Source: Sthenelais limicola (taxonomy: Eukaryota > Annelida > Polychaeta > Phyllodocida > Sigalionidae). Taken from it: a stretch of 64,000 nt of DNA. Below the pieces are notes generated by a model that was given only the letters and a program-made list of their open reading frames with translations, was not told the origin of the DNA and made no database searches. The DNA lies in the NCBI GenBank assembly GCA_942159475.1, contig OW804099.1, positions 5,350,779 to 5,414,778 on the forward strand. Reading direction: 5' to 3'. The translations under genes and the position numbers were made by a program. Shown here in pieces: positions 1 to 11,592 of the stretch (positions within the stretch are counted from its first letter, which is position 1; every line of letters begins with the position of its first letter).

Positions 1-283
1 TATCAGTGCATTGATTTGTAGGTATCAACAAATAGAGCACACCATCCTGAAACACACCCGAGAGCCTAGACCAGAGGCCCGACCACATAACACTATTGAC
101 TCATCGATTTACTGATTGCTTAATTGATTGATTGATTGGGTAACGTTTATTCCGATCAGTCATGTGAATCTTAATGTATTTGACCCAGCAGTTGATGGCG
201 CGCGGTACCATGCTGGTAGTGTGGGACAAGATAACATACCATCACTTCAAGCGTTTTGTCACAAGTAATGCCAAGGCACTATT

Positions 284-351
284 GAAATAGTAATAGATTT
301 GGGCTGATAACATTCCAAGGAATGTTATCAGCCCAAATCTATTACTATTTC
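284..351. repeat. Perfect 33-bp inverted repeat with 2-nt loop
   Basis: The left arm (284-316) and right arm (319-351) are exact reverse complements, separated only by AA. The core reads GGGCTGATAACATTCC on the left and its complement on the right. If transcribed it would form a 33-bp hairpin. No coding or terminal-repeat context explains it. It could be a foldback element, a palindromic rearrangement or a hairpin RNA source. Confidence 0.9.
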
Positions 352-371
352 TAAGTTACTCATGAAGTCAA

Positions 372-596
372 GCCGGGCCCACACATTCAAGAACTCGCAA
401 TTCGTACGAATAGGGAACTCACAAAAAGTCCAAAATATTGCCTATGAACCCACGATTTGTCATATGAATTGTAGGTTTCCTCCTAAGAAAGTCCACACAT
501 TACCGAACTCAAGTATGTTCTTAAGAATGATTTTGAATTCATACGAATTGTCTTAAGGCCAGTTCGGCTCTGAGTTCTTGAATGTGTGGGCCCGGC
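372..596. mobile_element. MITE-like element, 25-bp perfect TIRs
   Basis: The 25-bp ends at 372-396 and 572-596 are perfect inverted repeats beginning GCCGGGCCCACACATTC. The 225-bp element has AT-rich internal sequence and no convincing ORF, as expected of a non-autonomous DNA transposon. I see no clear target-site duplication, so the superfamily is unassigned. A short open frame inside it is not a gene. Confidence 0.75.
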
Positions 597-659
597 ATCA
601 TCGGGAGGCAATACAAGATCGTGAATGGTACAATCCCATGTGGGTAAGGTTTTTCAAAA

Positions 660-890
660 ATAAGATACAGTCTTGGCCCAAACCACCAGATCAGATAAGA
701 ATGGTATGTCAGTGATTGGACGCCTACTTCGCTAATTAGTTTCCTTGCCTAGGACTAGGCGTTCTACTGGGATTATAATGACATTTTGCGGCCTTAATGG
801 AATTATAATGGCACTTTGTGGTTTGAGGCGAGAGGCTTTCCCTCCGTTTGAAGGGACCCCATCATCTTTGGGCTTAGACTTGATAAGATA
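660..890. mobile_element. hAT-type MITE with 8-bp TSD
   Basis: The element runs 668-882 with imperfect terminal inverted repeats (CAGTCTTGGCCCAAA at the left; the right end ends GGGCTTAGACTTG). It is flanked by the identical octamer ATAAGATA at 660-667 and 883-890. An 8-bp duplication is the hallmark of hAT-superfamily transposition. Related copies lie at 8548-8705 and 13578-13742. It encodes no transposase, so it is non-autonomous. Confidence 0.8.
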
Positions 891-1060
891 TTTGGTAACA
901 GGTGCTATAATGGCACGATTGAAAAATCTGACCATACACTCCAATAGGATCATGAGGATGAGGTGTATGAACACAGTGGGTAGAATATGCCTTGTAATAC
1001 TAAGCAATAATTGACTAACACATAACAACATATAATTCCATCACTTAAACGCTTATTTAC

Positions 1061-1132
1061 CTTGTCAAGCTGATCAACACTGGCTCCATAGGCAGCCACA
1101 AATATCTGTATCCAAGAAGTGGCTGAAGCCAT
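1061..1132 (-). CDS. Candidate first coding exon, unknown protein
   Basis: On the minus strand an ATG in strong Kozak context (CAACATGGCT) opens 24 codons, beginning MASATSWIQIFVAAYGAS and ending VDQLDK. They run straight into a consensus 5' splice donor (AAG|GTAAAT) in phase 0. The product is not recognised. The next exon would lie to the left; 1-1000 holds MITEs and I found no matching acceptor exon. Upstream, on the right, is a GC-richer, simple-repeat-rich stretch compatible with a promoter. Support is only ORF plus splice-site logic. Confidence 0.3.
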
Positions 1133-2600
1133 GTTGAAGCAGGTGAGTGAGTGAGTGAGTGAGTAGTGTAACTATCCTGGCAGTAGTAGTAGTATAGGTA
1201 GTAGTATAGGTAGTAGTATATCCACTATAGCGACAGCTTCCTCCCCACCACCACCACCACCAAGCCACCAAGCCACCACAGATGTTGGCACCACTGTGTA
1301 CTTGTGGAAGCCACTTGTATGGAAGCCACTTGTATGGAAGCCACTAAAGGCTAGAAGCTAGCAGCAACAACAACAATAACAAGAAGCCAGTTGGCTTCAA
1401 CTTACTCCACTACTACTGGGTGGGGGGAGGAGGTGGTGGCTAGGGGGGAAGAGACAAGACTCTAGGATGGCTACCAGTAGGTCAACTCCAGGGCGAACGC
1501 GTACTCCTCCAGCTCCGCTACTGGGCCACCTTTAATCCCTCCTTAATCCATCATCACCACAGCAAGATAATGGATAATCTGCCACCTTCCCTTCCTCCAG
1601 TAGTAGTACTTGTAGTAGTAGTACTGGTGGTGGTGATAATCCAATGTAAGGAAGCAATATGCACATTAATCACAACAACACCTAGTGTAGGGTATAATCC
1701 ACCCCAGTAATCCTACCCTCCACTCACTCCTCATCCTTTAATCCAACACCACGGTGACGATAATTACAGATGTTGTAAACAGAGCAATAATAACACACTT
1801 CTCACTACCCTAGCACAGCATATGTGTATAGCAATATATTATAGATAGATGTATAGATAGATGTATAGATAGAAGTATAGATAGAAGTGTAGATAGATAG
1901 ATTCATCCAGGGGCAAGATAGGGTCAAGTATCCATGGTTGTTTAGTATTAAAGTATCCTATAGGATCCTCCTCCAGGAACTGGGTGCTCCTCCTCCTACA
2001 ACTCCTCCTACAACTCCCCAGCGTCTCCAGATACTACTTCTCCCGGGTTGTTGGGACTTGGTAGGCTCTCACTCCTCTGAGGGACTCTGAGGGACTCTGT
2101 TGTATAGATTCCACATAACCCCAGGGAACCACAACCTCCTCCTCCGCCTGTATGATAATAGTAGTATATGGGAAAGGTCTGTGTTGTGTCGTGAGCAACT
2201 CAGAGTGACTCAAGAAGAAGCAACGAGCAGCTCTTGATGCTAAATATAGCACTACTCCTCCTCCTAGTGACCAGCAGCTCACCACCCGCCTGCTCGCCTC
2301 CAAGTCCTGCTCGTGTCTGAACTCTTTCTCCCTCCTCTCTCTCCCACACACTCTTGCTCCACCAGCTGGGCTGAGCACCTCAGTCTTTCACTCACTGGGT
2401 CCAGGGAGCAGCTCACTACTATTACTATGGGCTGCTGGCTGCTGGCTGGGAGTGCTGGCAGCAGCAGCAGCAGCTAAAGGCTGTGGGATGGATGGAGGGG
2501 AGATGGAGGAGGGATGGGTGGAGGAGGAAGGGGGATGCTAACAACAACCTCTTGCTGCTATAGTCAGTTACAGGGGTGAGTGATACTGGTGATATAGCCC
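1133..2600. other. GC-richer simple-repeat region, possible promoter/5' region
   Basis: This stretch has (GTGA)n at about 1141-1163, GTAGTA and CACCAC runs near 1180-1265, AGCAGC runs near 2460-2476 and GATAGAT repeats near 1840-1900. ORFs here are open mainly because of repeats. It would be the upstream region of the candidate exon at 1061-1132; otherwise I see no gene. Confidence 0.35.
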
Positions 2601-3608
2601 CTAACCGCCCTGTTATGGCTTATATAGTCTGTCGCAGTAATAACAGGTCCTAGAGAAGTAGCTTTAATTAAAAGATAAATCACAAACATGGTTCACATTT
2701 GGCTGTATTCTTCTCTCCAGGGAAGGACTATAGTATAAATCTATATAATAAAGCTGACTTCATAAATGTTGTTTTGTTTCACAGGTTACTCACCGGTAGG
2801 GAACTGTCATTAAATAATAGAGACGTTCCGTATTTTTATGCATAAAAAATAAATTGTGAGAAGCAACATTTTGCATCATACGGCACATTACTTTTTTCCC
2901 GCCATGTTTTGCAGGCTCTGTTTCTTTTAACATAAGTTTCTATATCAAAGATACGGATACGTTTACGGATAGGTTCGACCTGCTGAACCTCCCTAATAGC
3001 AGGTAAAATACCCCTAACTATGTGGCTATTGTCTTGTTCTTTAGTTACTATCTCGGGGATAGGGGTAAAAGTAGAGGCAGTGTGCTACATGTATATATGT
3101 AGTGTTTCTATTCCCTTTATGACTGAAATGGGAGTCTTGCAACAACTGATCATAATAATAAGTCAAGTACAATGTTTAACAAGTTACTAATGTTGGTATT
3201 TACAACTACACACAACATGTGGTATGGTGGAGAGTGAACAATCTTGTCCAACAGTATTCCACCTCAGTAACATTCGAGTAGAAAAGAAACGTTTTCTCTC
3301 GTTATGATCTACCTACATGTCTAATATCTCAATCTAGGGTAAATTAATCAATTGTAAATGTTTCCATGGCACAAGTCCCCATCTTTCCCATCACGCATTT
3401 GGTTTTAATAGATCATTTATAAAATATATGATATTGGTGAAAACATTCTTGCAACTTTCGATAAAAATGTTGCCAAATATCTGTATGTCAGATTTCATCA
3501 GAATCCATCCCAGGATGCGCTGTAACAGACATGCGCAGTGGCACATGCAAATGCCCTATTGGAACATACCCTGATGAGAAGATGTGCTGGAGTACGTAGT
3601 TGTATATT
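2601..3608. other. No recognisable feature
   Basis: AT-rich sequence without a convincing ORF, RNA gene or repeat boundary. Confidence 0.5.
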
Positions 3609-3842
3609 GGTCAGATTTTCACAAAATGTACAATTGGCAGCTCCACACATTTAGTAAATTCTGCTAAATTAGGCTGCAATTTGGTCAATACCAGGTAAAT
3701 TCGGGTATATTCAGCATTGCATTGATTCTAGCAATCTGTTTGGTTAGGTTGAACTGTATTTTGAAGTGGATTTTCGTCTGAAATGTGGGTTATTTGAGAG
3801 GATTGGTGAAGGTGAGTTGTACATTTTCTGGCAACTTCACCC
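3609..3842 (+). mobile_element. MITE family A, copy 1
   Basis: A 234-bp non-autonomous element with inverted ends: GGTCAGATTTTCACAAAATG on the left and a right end ...TGTACATTTTCTGGCAACTTCACCC. The interior (TGTTTGGTTAGGTTGAACTG; GTGGGTTATTTGAGAGG) is shared with copies at 4185, 7632, 14812 and 19330. No ORF is conserved among copies. Confidence 0.75.
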
Positions 3843-4184
3843 ATGTATAGATAGGCTTTTATTGCGGGTAGTGTACACTTTCAATAACATATCAAATTTT
3901 GACACCGAAAAGGGGGGTGGGCCTCCTCTATTAAACCATAGATCTTCCTGAGGGCCCCCTTTGGAAAAAATGGAGTTACGAAGTACGTTAGTCGTTGAAA
4001 CAGACTATACAAGCTACACGCAGCTGCTCGGCATCTGCTCGCCATCTGCTCATGCACCAGCTGCTTCAACTGCTGCTGCCTCAACCAGCTCCGGAAGCAT
4101 CCTATATATAGATCTGGGTCTTATAGTAAGAATAAACCATACCCATTCATAAACCATCTCTCCCAGTGTTGGAATTCATTATTA

Positions 4185-4417
4185 GGGTCAGATCATCAGA
4201 AAATGTACAATCGGTAATCTAGTCAATTTTGTCAATTCAGCTAAATTAGACTGACAAACGGTCAATACTCGGTATATTTGAGTGTGTTTAGTGTTGTGTT
4301 GGTTCAAACAATCTGTTCGGTTATGTTGGACTGTATTTCTAACCTCATTTCTACCAAATTTGAGTAATTTGAGAGGGTTTGTGAAGGTGAATTGTGCATT
4401 TTCTGATGCTTCGACCC
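4185..4417 (+). mobile_element. MITE family A, copy 2 (diverged)
   Basis: It starts GGGTCAGATCATCAGAAAAT and ends TGATGCTTCGACCC. Length (233 bp) and internal blocks match the other family A copies. Substitutions in the ends suggest an older insertion. It lies 342 bp from copy 1 in the same orientation. Confidence 0.7.
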
Positions 4418-4839
4418 ATTATCTCAAATTAAGTGAGCTGGGAAATCAACGCTGGAGAGAACAGCTCAAGGGGAAACAACTTATTATGAATTACAACCGA
4501 TGTTTCAATTGTTAAAAGTTTCTTGAGGAAATTAGCTGAGTTTTCATACATCCATCCATACCATACATGTTTAAAATCATTATCTAAGTGCAATGATTTT
4601 AGGTATAGAGTTCAAGAGATAAGTCCAAGGGATACAGGGCTACATCACTTTTGGAGTTCTCTAATTAAATTTGGGCTGATATCAACATACCTAATTTTGC
4701 TTGTATCAAAGGCCATTTACTATATAATTTAATTTCTTTCCTTCCCTTTCTGTCCCCTTAATTACTACTATTATCAACATTTTATATCTATCTATCTACC
4801 CATGATGGCCATCCCTCTCTGTCTGTCTATCTGTCCTTC

Positions 4840-4922
4840 TATGTCTGTGTGTGCACGTGTCTCGCTCTCTATCTATCTGTCGCTCTCTATCTATCTGTCC
4901 CTCTATTCTTTCATCCATCCAT
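4840..4922. repeat. Pyrimidine-rich microsatellite (TCTATC/TCTG)n
   Basis: Irregular CTATCTGTC/CTCTCTATC repeats, immediately left of the family B repeat. Confidence 0.6.
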
Positions 4923-4934
4923 CGTAAAGCTGCA

Positions 4935-5608
4935 CTCTCAGTTAACGCCAATCAAAAACTGAACATTTTCTACTTTTTGCTCCATTCTTTTCCAACCCAT
5001 CTACGAGTTTGTCAAGTTGTTTTTGTTACAGGGCTTCTAAACTTATTTGTATTTGGCAGACCCGCCCGAATCCTTTGATGCGATGACTTCAACTATTATC
5101 GCTCACTGGCAGCAGTTTTCTCTCAGTGATGATTTCAAATTTTAAACATATAACAGCAGCAGAATATTGATAGATACATTCCTGTAAGTCATAATATGAG
5201 TAACTCTTGTATAAACATATACCAGCAGCAGAATATTGATACATCCAGTCCTATAAGTCATAATATGAGTAACTCTTGTATAATCATATAACAGCAGCAG
5301 AATATTGATAAATCCAGTCCTATAAGTCATAATATGAGTAACTCTTGTATAAACATATAAAGCAGCAGAATATTGATAAATCCAGTCCTATAAGTCATAA
5401 TATGAGTAACCCTTGTATAAACATATAACAGCAGCAGAATATTGATAAATCCAGTCCTATAAGTCACAATATGAGTAACTCTTGTATAGACATATAACAG
5501 CAGCAGAATATTGATAAATACAGTCCTATAAGTCATAATATGAGTAACTCTTGTATAGACATATAACAGCAGCAGAATATTGATAAATCCAGTCCTATAA
5601 GTCATAAT
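4935..5608 (+). repeat. Dispersed repeat family B with 69-bp minisatellite (7 copies)
   Basis: 4935-5140 is the body of a dispersed repeat (TTCCATTCTTTTCCAACCCA, GACCCGCCCGAATC) also present at 6205 and 17331. From about 5144 its terminal module (CAGCAGCAGAATATTGATA ... CCTATAAGTCATAATATGAG) is repeated about 7 times at a 69-bp period. In the other copies that module occurs once. Because 69 is divisible by 3, minus-strand frames stay open with a 23-residue repeat; this is a periodicity artefact, not a protein. Confidence 0.8.
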
Positions 5609-5670
5609 AAATATAATACTATAATAGCTGAGAAAATAGCTTTAACCTCCGGCCTACATGAGCAGTAGTA

Positions 5671-5843
5671 GACTGAACCCAACTGCTCACAACTGCTCGG
5701 ACTGGCTCACTGCCAGACAACTCCCCCAAGTGAGAGCAACTCCTCCTATAACCACATCCCAACAAAAACTGCCTGATTCAGCAGCAGACCTGATTGACCC
5801 CAGTCTCCTATCTCTATTCCCCCCAGGCCAGTCCAATGAGTAG
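5671..5843 (+). CDS. Candidate terminal exon, unknown protein
   Basis: An open frame of non-repetitive, protein-like composition (segments such as DWLTARQLPQVRA and DLIDPSLLSLFPPG) ends at a TGA... TAG-rich boundary near 5841. It is preceded by CCTACATGAGCAG, which could be a weak splice acceptor. No matching upstream exon was found. It could equally be a chance ORF or a relic. Confidence 0.22.
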
Positions 5844-6204
5844 AGATGCTGCAAGATTTCAAGGGCAAAGGCTATTTGGGGTAATGTGATCTTGTTTCCT
5901 AGTGTGTAGATTTACAAACCAGATACGGCATGGATCTTGAACTGATTTTTGAAAAAAGATACTGGAACTATGTACTATTCTCAAGAAATGGACAATGTAT
6001 GTGGCATTAACATAGCTGGTAATGACTCTCATCCTTTTAAATGATTGTTGTTAGATGGATTGGAAAAGAACGAAACAAAATTTAGAACAGATTTCTTTTA
6101 TGTACTTTATAATTATTTACTCAGGAGTTATAAAAGGGTGTGGCCTTTGCCATCCCGGATTAATGGAGGATCTGGTAAAGTACCTGATTTTCACCTCGAC
6201 CCTG

Positions 6205-6475
6205 GCTAATTCCATTCTTTTCTAACCCATCTAAAAGTCATTTGAGCAGAATTTTGGAGGATTTTGTCCAGTTATTTTTGCTACAACGTCCACATCTGTA
6301 TTTGGAGGACCCGCCCGAATCATTTCTCGCGATGACTTTTTATCGCTCACCGGCTGTTGTTTTCTCATGGCCTATTCCACTTCAAACTCTTGTATAAACA
6401 TTATTATAACAGGTGCACAATATTGATAAATCCAGTCCTATAAGAGCTTCATAATATGAGTAAATGTGCTAAGAC
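6205..6475 (+). repeat. Dispersed repeat family B, copy 2
   Basis: It shares TTCCATTCTTTTCTAACCCA, GGAGGACCCGCCCGAATC and one diverged terminal module (AATATTGATAAATCCAGTCC) with 4935-5608. The module is single here. Confidence 0.7.
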
Positions 6476-7631
6476 TTTACTTGTCGTAATAGCTGAGAAT
6501 GCATCTTGAAAAGGTGTTGGAATGAGATGGCATTTAGTATCATGAAAAAATGAGAAATATATGGCATCCAGAATGAAGAATTGTTATGTACCATTTCTTT
6601 GATAATGCTTATCATGCTATGAGGTTTGCATTACAATAAAGTGAGTAATACCTCTAATTTAGTTTATAAACGATGTTAGCCGAGGGTTCAGCTATAAGTG
6701 CAATAAAAACAAGAGGAGTTATATTTCTACCCGGGCTGTGGCCCCCATCTGTGGTTCCACCAATATGTAAGGATCCATATGGTGCTGCTGTACATTGGAT
6801 CAACACGACATACATAGTTAATGAGTCAGCCAATATTGCCGCTAATTAGCCCAGCTCCCCCATGCGTCAAACATGGGCTTAAAACACTAAACATACACCA
6901 GTGCATTAGGTCCATATATAACAAGGGGCAATGTATATAGCAGCAGATCGCCTGCAGGTTCCGTCCTGGCAATATGTAATAGAGGCCACCGATGGAAAAG
7001 ATTTCTGCGTGTTTCCAAAATATAAATGTGGACTTGTATGAAGCCTGTAGCAAAAGCTGGTCCTGGGTAAGACCATAAAGTGCCTTTCTGTCTCTTTTTC
7101 TCTGTCTCTCTCTCCCTTCCTCTCCGTCTCTATTTCCTGGGTATGATCATAAACTGCCTCCCTCTCAGCTCTCCCGCCCTTGATATAACCATATTAAATG
7201 TGTTGATAAGGGCGTAAAGCAACCAATCTCACTCACTCACTCCAATAGCAAAAGCAACCAGAAAAACTTCTCCAAACTTTTGGTCAAATTACATATTTAG
7301 ATTTAAAGGAAAATATAGAATCCAAGTAAAACCAGCTATGAACCCAGGTACGAGTTGATTATAGAAATATACAACAATAAACTGTTACCATTTCTTAATG
7401 ATCTGCCCCAGTATCGAACTATAGGGGTGAGGGTGAGATACACCTGTAGAGAGTGTTGGTAGCCCGGTGTGTTTAATCCAGTAGCTTACCTGCAGGACAA
7501 TGCACACCTGTAGTCTTAGTGGATGGGTCCACACTCATTCCATACCTACATTAATGATTATAGATGTATCGCTTACAATAAGGCTATAAAGAATATTCCA
7601 CCCTCTTACAATACATGTTGAGGGTACATAT

Positions 7632-7861
7632 GGGTCAGAATTTCAGAAAATGCACAGTCTACAGTTCTGCACATCTATCAAATTCTGTAAATTAGAGTGA
7701 GAATTGATAAATACTAAGTATATCTGAGTATATTCTGGATTGTATCCATTCAATACATCTGTCTGGTTATGTTGAACTGTATTTTTAACCTGATTTTCGC
7801 CGTAGAATTGGGTTATTTGAGAGGATTGGTGAAGGCCAATTGTACATTTTCTGAAAATCTG
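7632..7861 (+). mobile_element. MITE family A, copy 3
   Basis: It begins GGGTCAGAATTTCAGAAAAT and ends TGTACATTTTCTGAAAATCT. The internal GTTATTTGAGAGGATTGGTG block is shared with copies 1 and 5. The last few terminal bases are degraded. Confidence 0.7.
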
Positions 7862-7982
7862 TATATATAGTGCTCTATTGATTGTCATAATTCGTACCTG
7901 CAATAGTCATTAACACTGTCTCTCTGTGATAAGTGCCTGCACTAATATGTTATGTACACTCTCTGATTGATTATGTAATTAG

Positions 7983-8211
7983 AGTTGGCTTTCCAAGAAA
8001 GGGGAAATCATATTATACTGTATTGGAAAAGAGCTATACCTTTTCAGTGACAGCTTGGTCTGCATTGCAACTGGGCAAGAAAGAATGGAATCTGAGAGGC
8101 CTTCGCAGAATGGACTTAGAGGCTTTTAGGCCATGGTTAAGGTTTCCACCTACAAAAGTGCATGTTTCTGACCTTTTCCTCCCACCTGACACTTTTTGGA
8201 ATATAAAGCAG
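7983..8211 (+). CDS. Candidate internal exon, unknown protein
   Basis: A 229-bp open stretch is bounded by an acceptor-like TTATGTAATTAG and a donor (AAGCAG|GTGTAT). It encodes a non-repetitive peptide containing KSYTFSVTAWSALQLGKK and FPPTKVHVSDLFLPPDTFW. Composition looks coding and the frame is open throughout. No homologous family is recognised and no partner exons were located, so it may be a relic of a retroelement or an isolated exon. Confidence 0.28.
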
Positions 8212-8547
8212 GTGTATCTGCTGCTTTATCCAGGTCAGTGGAATAAGCCTACTATTATCCTATTGTAGGTGCGAGAGAATGGGTGAGAGTGGAATACACT
8301 TCCTGAGTATACACTAGTGCATATTGTACTGTGATATGATGCATCGCATGGGCCTCCGCCACATGCAAGCCTAATCACGGACCTAAATCATCCTGTTTGT
8401 CGCTATAGCATCATCCATTATAAGCGCAATTAGGGAATGACAGATGCTATATACCTGATGAGGTATCATATGCAGCTATCCTACAGGCAATCAGAACAGA
8501 TTTATACCCTTTACACTACAGCTCAGAAAGCACTACAGAGCACTTTC

Positions 8548-8705
8548 CAGTCCAGGCCCAAACCCTCAGATCTTATAAGAATGGTATGTCAGTGATTGGG
8601 ATTTTAATGACATTTTGCGGTCTTAATGGAATTATAATGAAACTTCACGGTTTGAGACGAAAGGCCTCCGTTTGAAGGGAGTCTCTCATCTTTGGGCCTA
8701 CACTG
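8548..8705 (+). mobile_element. hAT-type MITE, shorter copy
   Basis: Ends are CAGTCCAGGCCCAAACC and TTTGGGCCTACACTG. The interior (TAAGAATGGTATGTCAGTGA; GACATTTTGCGGTCTTAATG) matches the 668-882 element with an internal deletion. No convincing 8-bp duplication is visible. Confidence 0.7.
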
Positions 8706-8811
8706 TTTCTGTACATTGATTCTGTTCACACTGCAACCCAAATCCCTTCCAAACCAAGGCGAAGTGAATTGTAGAAACCACATAGATTTGATTAGATTTG
8801 GATTTGAATTT

Positions 8812-8850
8812 GCTTTGCTTTGCTTTGCTTTGCTTTGCTTTGCTTTGCTG
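8812..8850. repeat. (CTTTG)n microsatellite
   Basis: About seven tandem pentamers. Confidence 0.9.
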
Positions 8851-9437
8851 TTATTTCTGCTAGTGTAAACAGAACTAATACACCCATAGCTTAACATGGC
8901 CTATATTAAGGTCAATCATAAGAGTCTTTGGTCTATGTTTGGGACGTTATGTGGCTGTAATTGCCTGCCAGGCACTATAGGGATATAGTGTTCTCTGAGG
9001 GCCTTAGGATTACAATGTAAAATTCTAGCCATGACTTAGTTAAAGGATTTATTATTATGGGTCTCATTCAGACATACATCTGCCACGCCTCCTACTGACT
9101 CAGAGGCTAGCTAACTTTCTTCCTGCTACAAACTCGTGGGTCACTTCCCAAAGTCCAAGGTACAGGTCGCTGTCCATGTCATTGTTATCTTAGGGTTGAT
9201 CATGTGGGAAGGGAGGGGAGGGACTGACCACCAGGTCAGCAAAGGGAGGGGGCATTGATTAAGAGCGGGAGGGAGAGAGGAGAAGAGATAACCACATGAC
9301 CTGGTCACGACACAAGGGATTGGTCAGGTGTGACAGTGGTTGCTCTGGCCTCGGATTCATCTTTTATATTCATTGTTAACCTGCGGTTGATTGGATCCCT
9401 TATCTAACCCGGTAATCAATTGGTCCAGCCAGGATAA

Positions 9438-9500
9438 GCCAATCAGCCCAGGCCCTGTGTCAATCGTTGTAATCTGTCTAGTATATAAACAATAAAATGA
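9438..9500 (+). promoter_or_regulatory. Promoter/LTR-like block (CCAAT and TATA motifs)
   Basis: AGCCAATCAG near 9438 is followed about 45 bp later by GTATATAAACAATAAAATG. The TATA/AATAAA arrangement resembles a retrotransposon U3-R boundary or a class II promoter. No downstream ORF is convincing, so this may be a solo LTR; its termini were not resolved. Confidence 0.25.
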
Positions 9501-10396
9501 TTATTCAGCCGTCCTCTTTTAACTGGTTCGGTTCTCGGCTTGAAACATACATCTCTGTGTGTTGCATTGATTAATTTCTCGCTCAACTACTGACCCTAAA
9601 TATTCATCGTAGAATGACCCTGAATTCTTCAACAACACTTGAATTAAATGAATGTCTACAAGTGGTACAAAGAACCAAATCCCACAAGTTCCACAATGGA
9701 AGCATGGTGTATATATTATGTTGGACTAGTGGGACATCGTTGCCTGACTACATGGGTCACATGATCCGCTGGTGTCACATGGGGCTGTACCACGTCCCAT
9801 CACACAGACAGAAGCCCATCACAGCCTGATATGACCCTGGCACCTCCGCTTCTCACGTTTCGGGCACAAGCTCGACAGAAGAAGATAGGAAGCCCAGATA
9901 CTCAGATTGACAAGTTCCCTCCTTCTTGGGCCACATTTTCAATCACAAACATTGAAAGACGAGTGTGAAGACCATATATGATATGTCTGTATATCACTAT
10001 CCAATATCTATTCTTAAAAAACATTCTTGTATAAAACTGATTAAAACCATTATGTCCACCCCACTGGAAAAACCATGTATTAGGTCACGCCAAAAACTCT
10101 CTTCATGGGTGAGCTTGTTACGACTGTATCTAAACCTGACTACAGATTTGATTTAAAAAATAATAAATATCTAGAAAACAAAGGTGAGTGTAAAATGCTA
10201 TAGGAAATACTTATAAGGTAATGCCTCCAAAGGTAGAATGAAGTGAGATAAAGTGACCCAGGCTGTAAACTAATACACACACAAAGTGGAAATAGGGACT
10301 GTCATCTTCACTCTTGGAACTACAGACACAAGCACACTATGTGACCTGCCCCTCCGATACAACCATCATTTATACCTTATCTTCCTACTGGGGTAG

Positions 10397-10443
10397 GGAC
10401 AGGAGGGGGCTAGCGGGGGGGGGGGGCTAGCGGGGGGGGGGGC
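10397..10443. repeat. G-rich tract (CTAGCG11)n
   Basis: Runs of 10-11 G separated by CTAGC; capable of G-quadruplex formation and prone to sequencing error. Confidence 0.7.
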
Positions 10444-10659
10444 TGGTTGCTTCAAACTCTAGCATATTATATCATTTTATAACCGATATTCACTTATAAC
10501 GAACCGTCATAGTAGTAGACTTTACTAGAACAATATTTAGCTAAAATTTGTTTCCCGGACTCTATAACTTTTTGTTCTGACCCACTCCTGTAGTTAAGGA
10601 ACATACTGGAAGACCTGGAATCATATTCAGATGTATGGTTCCTATTTGTATAACACGCT

Positions 10660-10706
10660 TAGATACGAATAAACATTTTTTGAATATAATTGAATTGAGT
10701 TGAATA
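10660..10706 (+). repeat. LINE 3' terminus remnant with (TTGAA)n tail
   Basis: GAATAAACATTTTTTGAATA is followed by a short TTGAATTGAGTTGAAT tail. It resembles the 3' ends of the LINE fragments at 40228 and 57374. The upstream extent is not defined. Confidence 0.4.
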
Positions 10707-10921
10707 TCTATTACAATGTAGATGAGTTCATCGAAGTGTCATAGTGCAAGTGGCTGCTCTATAACTGAAAGCCCAAAGTTGATAAGAGTAAACAGGCATA
10801 ACAGGCATCACAACCATAATAGAATAAAACCAACATGTCTATCTTCATTAAACAACATTATGATATCATGAAGTATAAAAGGATTATCCAGGTTAAGTCA
10901 ACATTCATCTTCCCTTCATTC

Positions 10922-10962
10922 ATACCCCACCCCCATCCCCACCCCCACCCCACTGTCCCTAA
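10922..10962. repeat. C-rich tract
   Basis: CCCCACCCCCATCCCCACCC-type tract; the minus strand is G4-prone. Confidence 0.6.
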
Positions 10963-11482
10963 ATAAAGCCCTAGATTGAGCCCCATTCTGTTTGCTAGAG
11001 CTTCTGTTGGCACTGATAACACTAGGAGGCGGGAGGAGGGACAGAGGGAACACACACGACCCATGCTGCTATTATTAGCGGCAGTGGGAGGCGGGCGCGT
11101 GCAATAAAGGGCGGGGGACAAATACCCAGCCTATATCCACCCACCGGCCGCCCTGCTGGGAATCTTATCTTACCTGTATTATTTATACCAAAGACACGGC
11201 AGCCCACACAAGGCTTTTCTATGAACGCTCCGCATCCTAATATCATGGACCTGGTTTTCGGTCATGATAGGGGAGTTGTATTGCAACCATCTTATCGCTA
11301 TAAGAGGCATGCATTGGAAGACCAGATTTGAAATCTGAAGTGTACTCCCTGTTTTGTTGTGCTTTGTATGTGTACTGTCTTAGCAAAAATAAAGAATTCA
11401 ATATTATTATATAAGAGTTGCAGTTGCAGTTGCCGATGTACAATCCATTTTTTCAAAAATAAAAATATCAAACTTTACTGTG

Positions 11483-11592
11483 TTTACTATCATTGGAATC
11501 CACTTGATCTCATCTTTTCAAATATGATGATATCTCAAAATGATTTTTTTGCGATTTGTGACTCATTTTGCTGTAGCACATCACAAATGCGC
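11483..11592 (+). repeat. Dispersed repeat family D, copy 1
   Basis: TATCATTGGAATCCACTTGA ... GCGATTTGTGACTCATTTTG ... CACATCACAAAT is shared with 14333-14434 and, inverted, with 19858-19970. Shorter pieces are at 18240 and 57508. Confidence 0.7.

Noticed and set aside
2034..2378. 114-codon minus-strand ORF
   Set aside because: Lies in a GC-richer simple-repeat region, with no motif or splice context.
5142..5605. Minus-strand 23-residue repeat protein
   Set aside because: Period of 69 bp keeps the frame open; the sequence is a non-coding repeat module found elsewhere singly.
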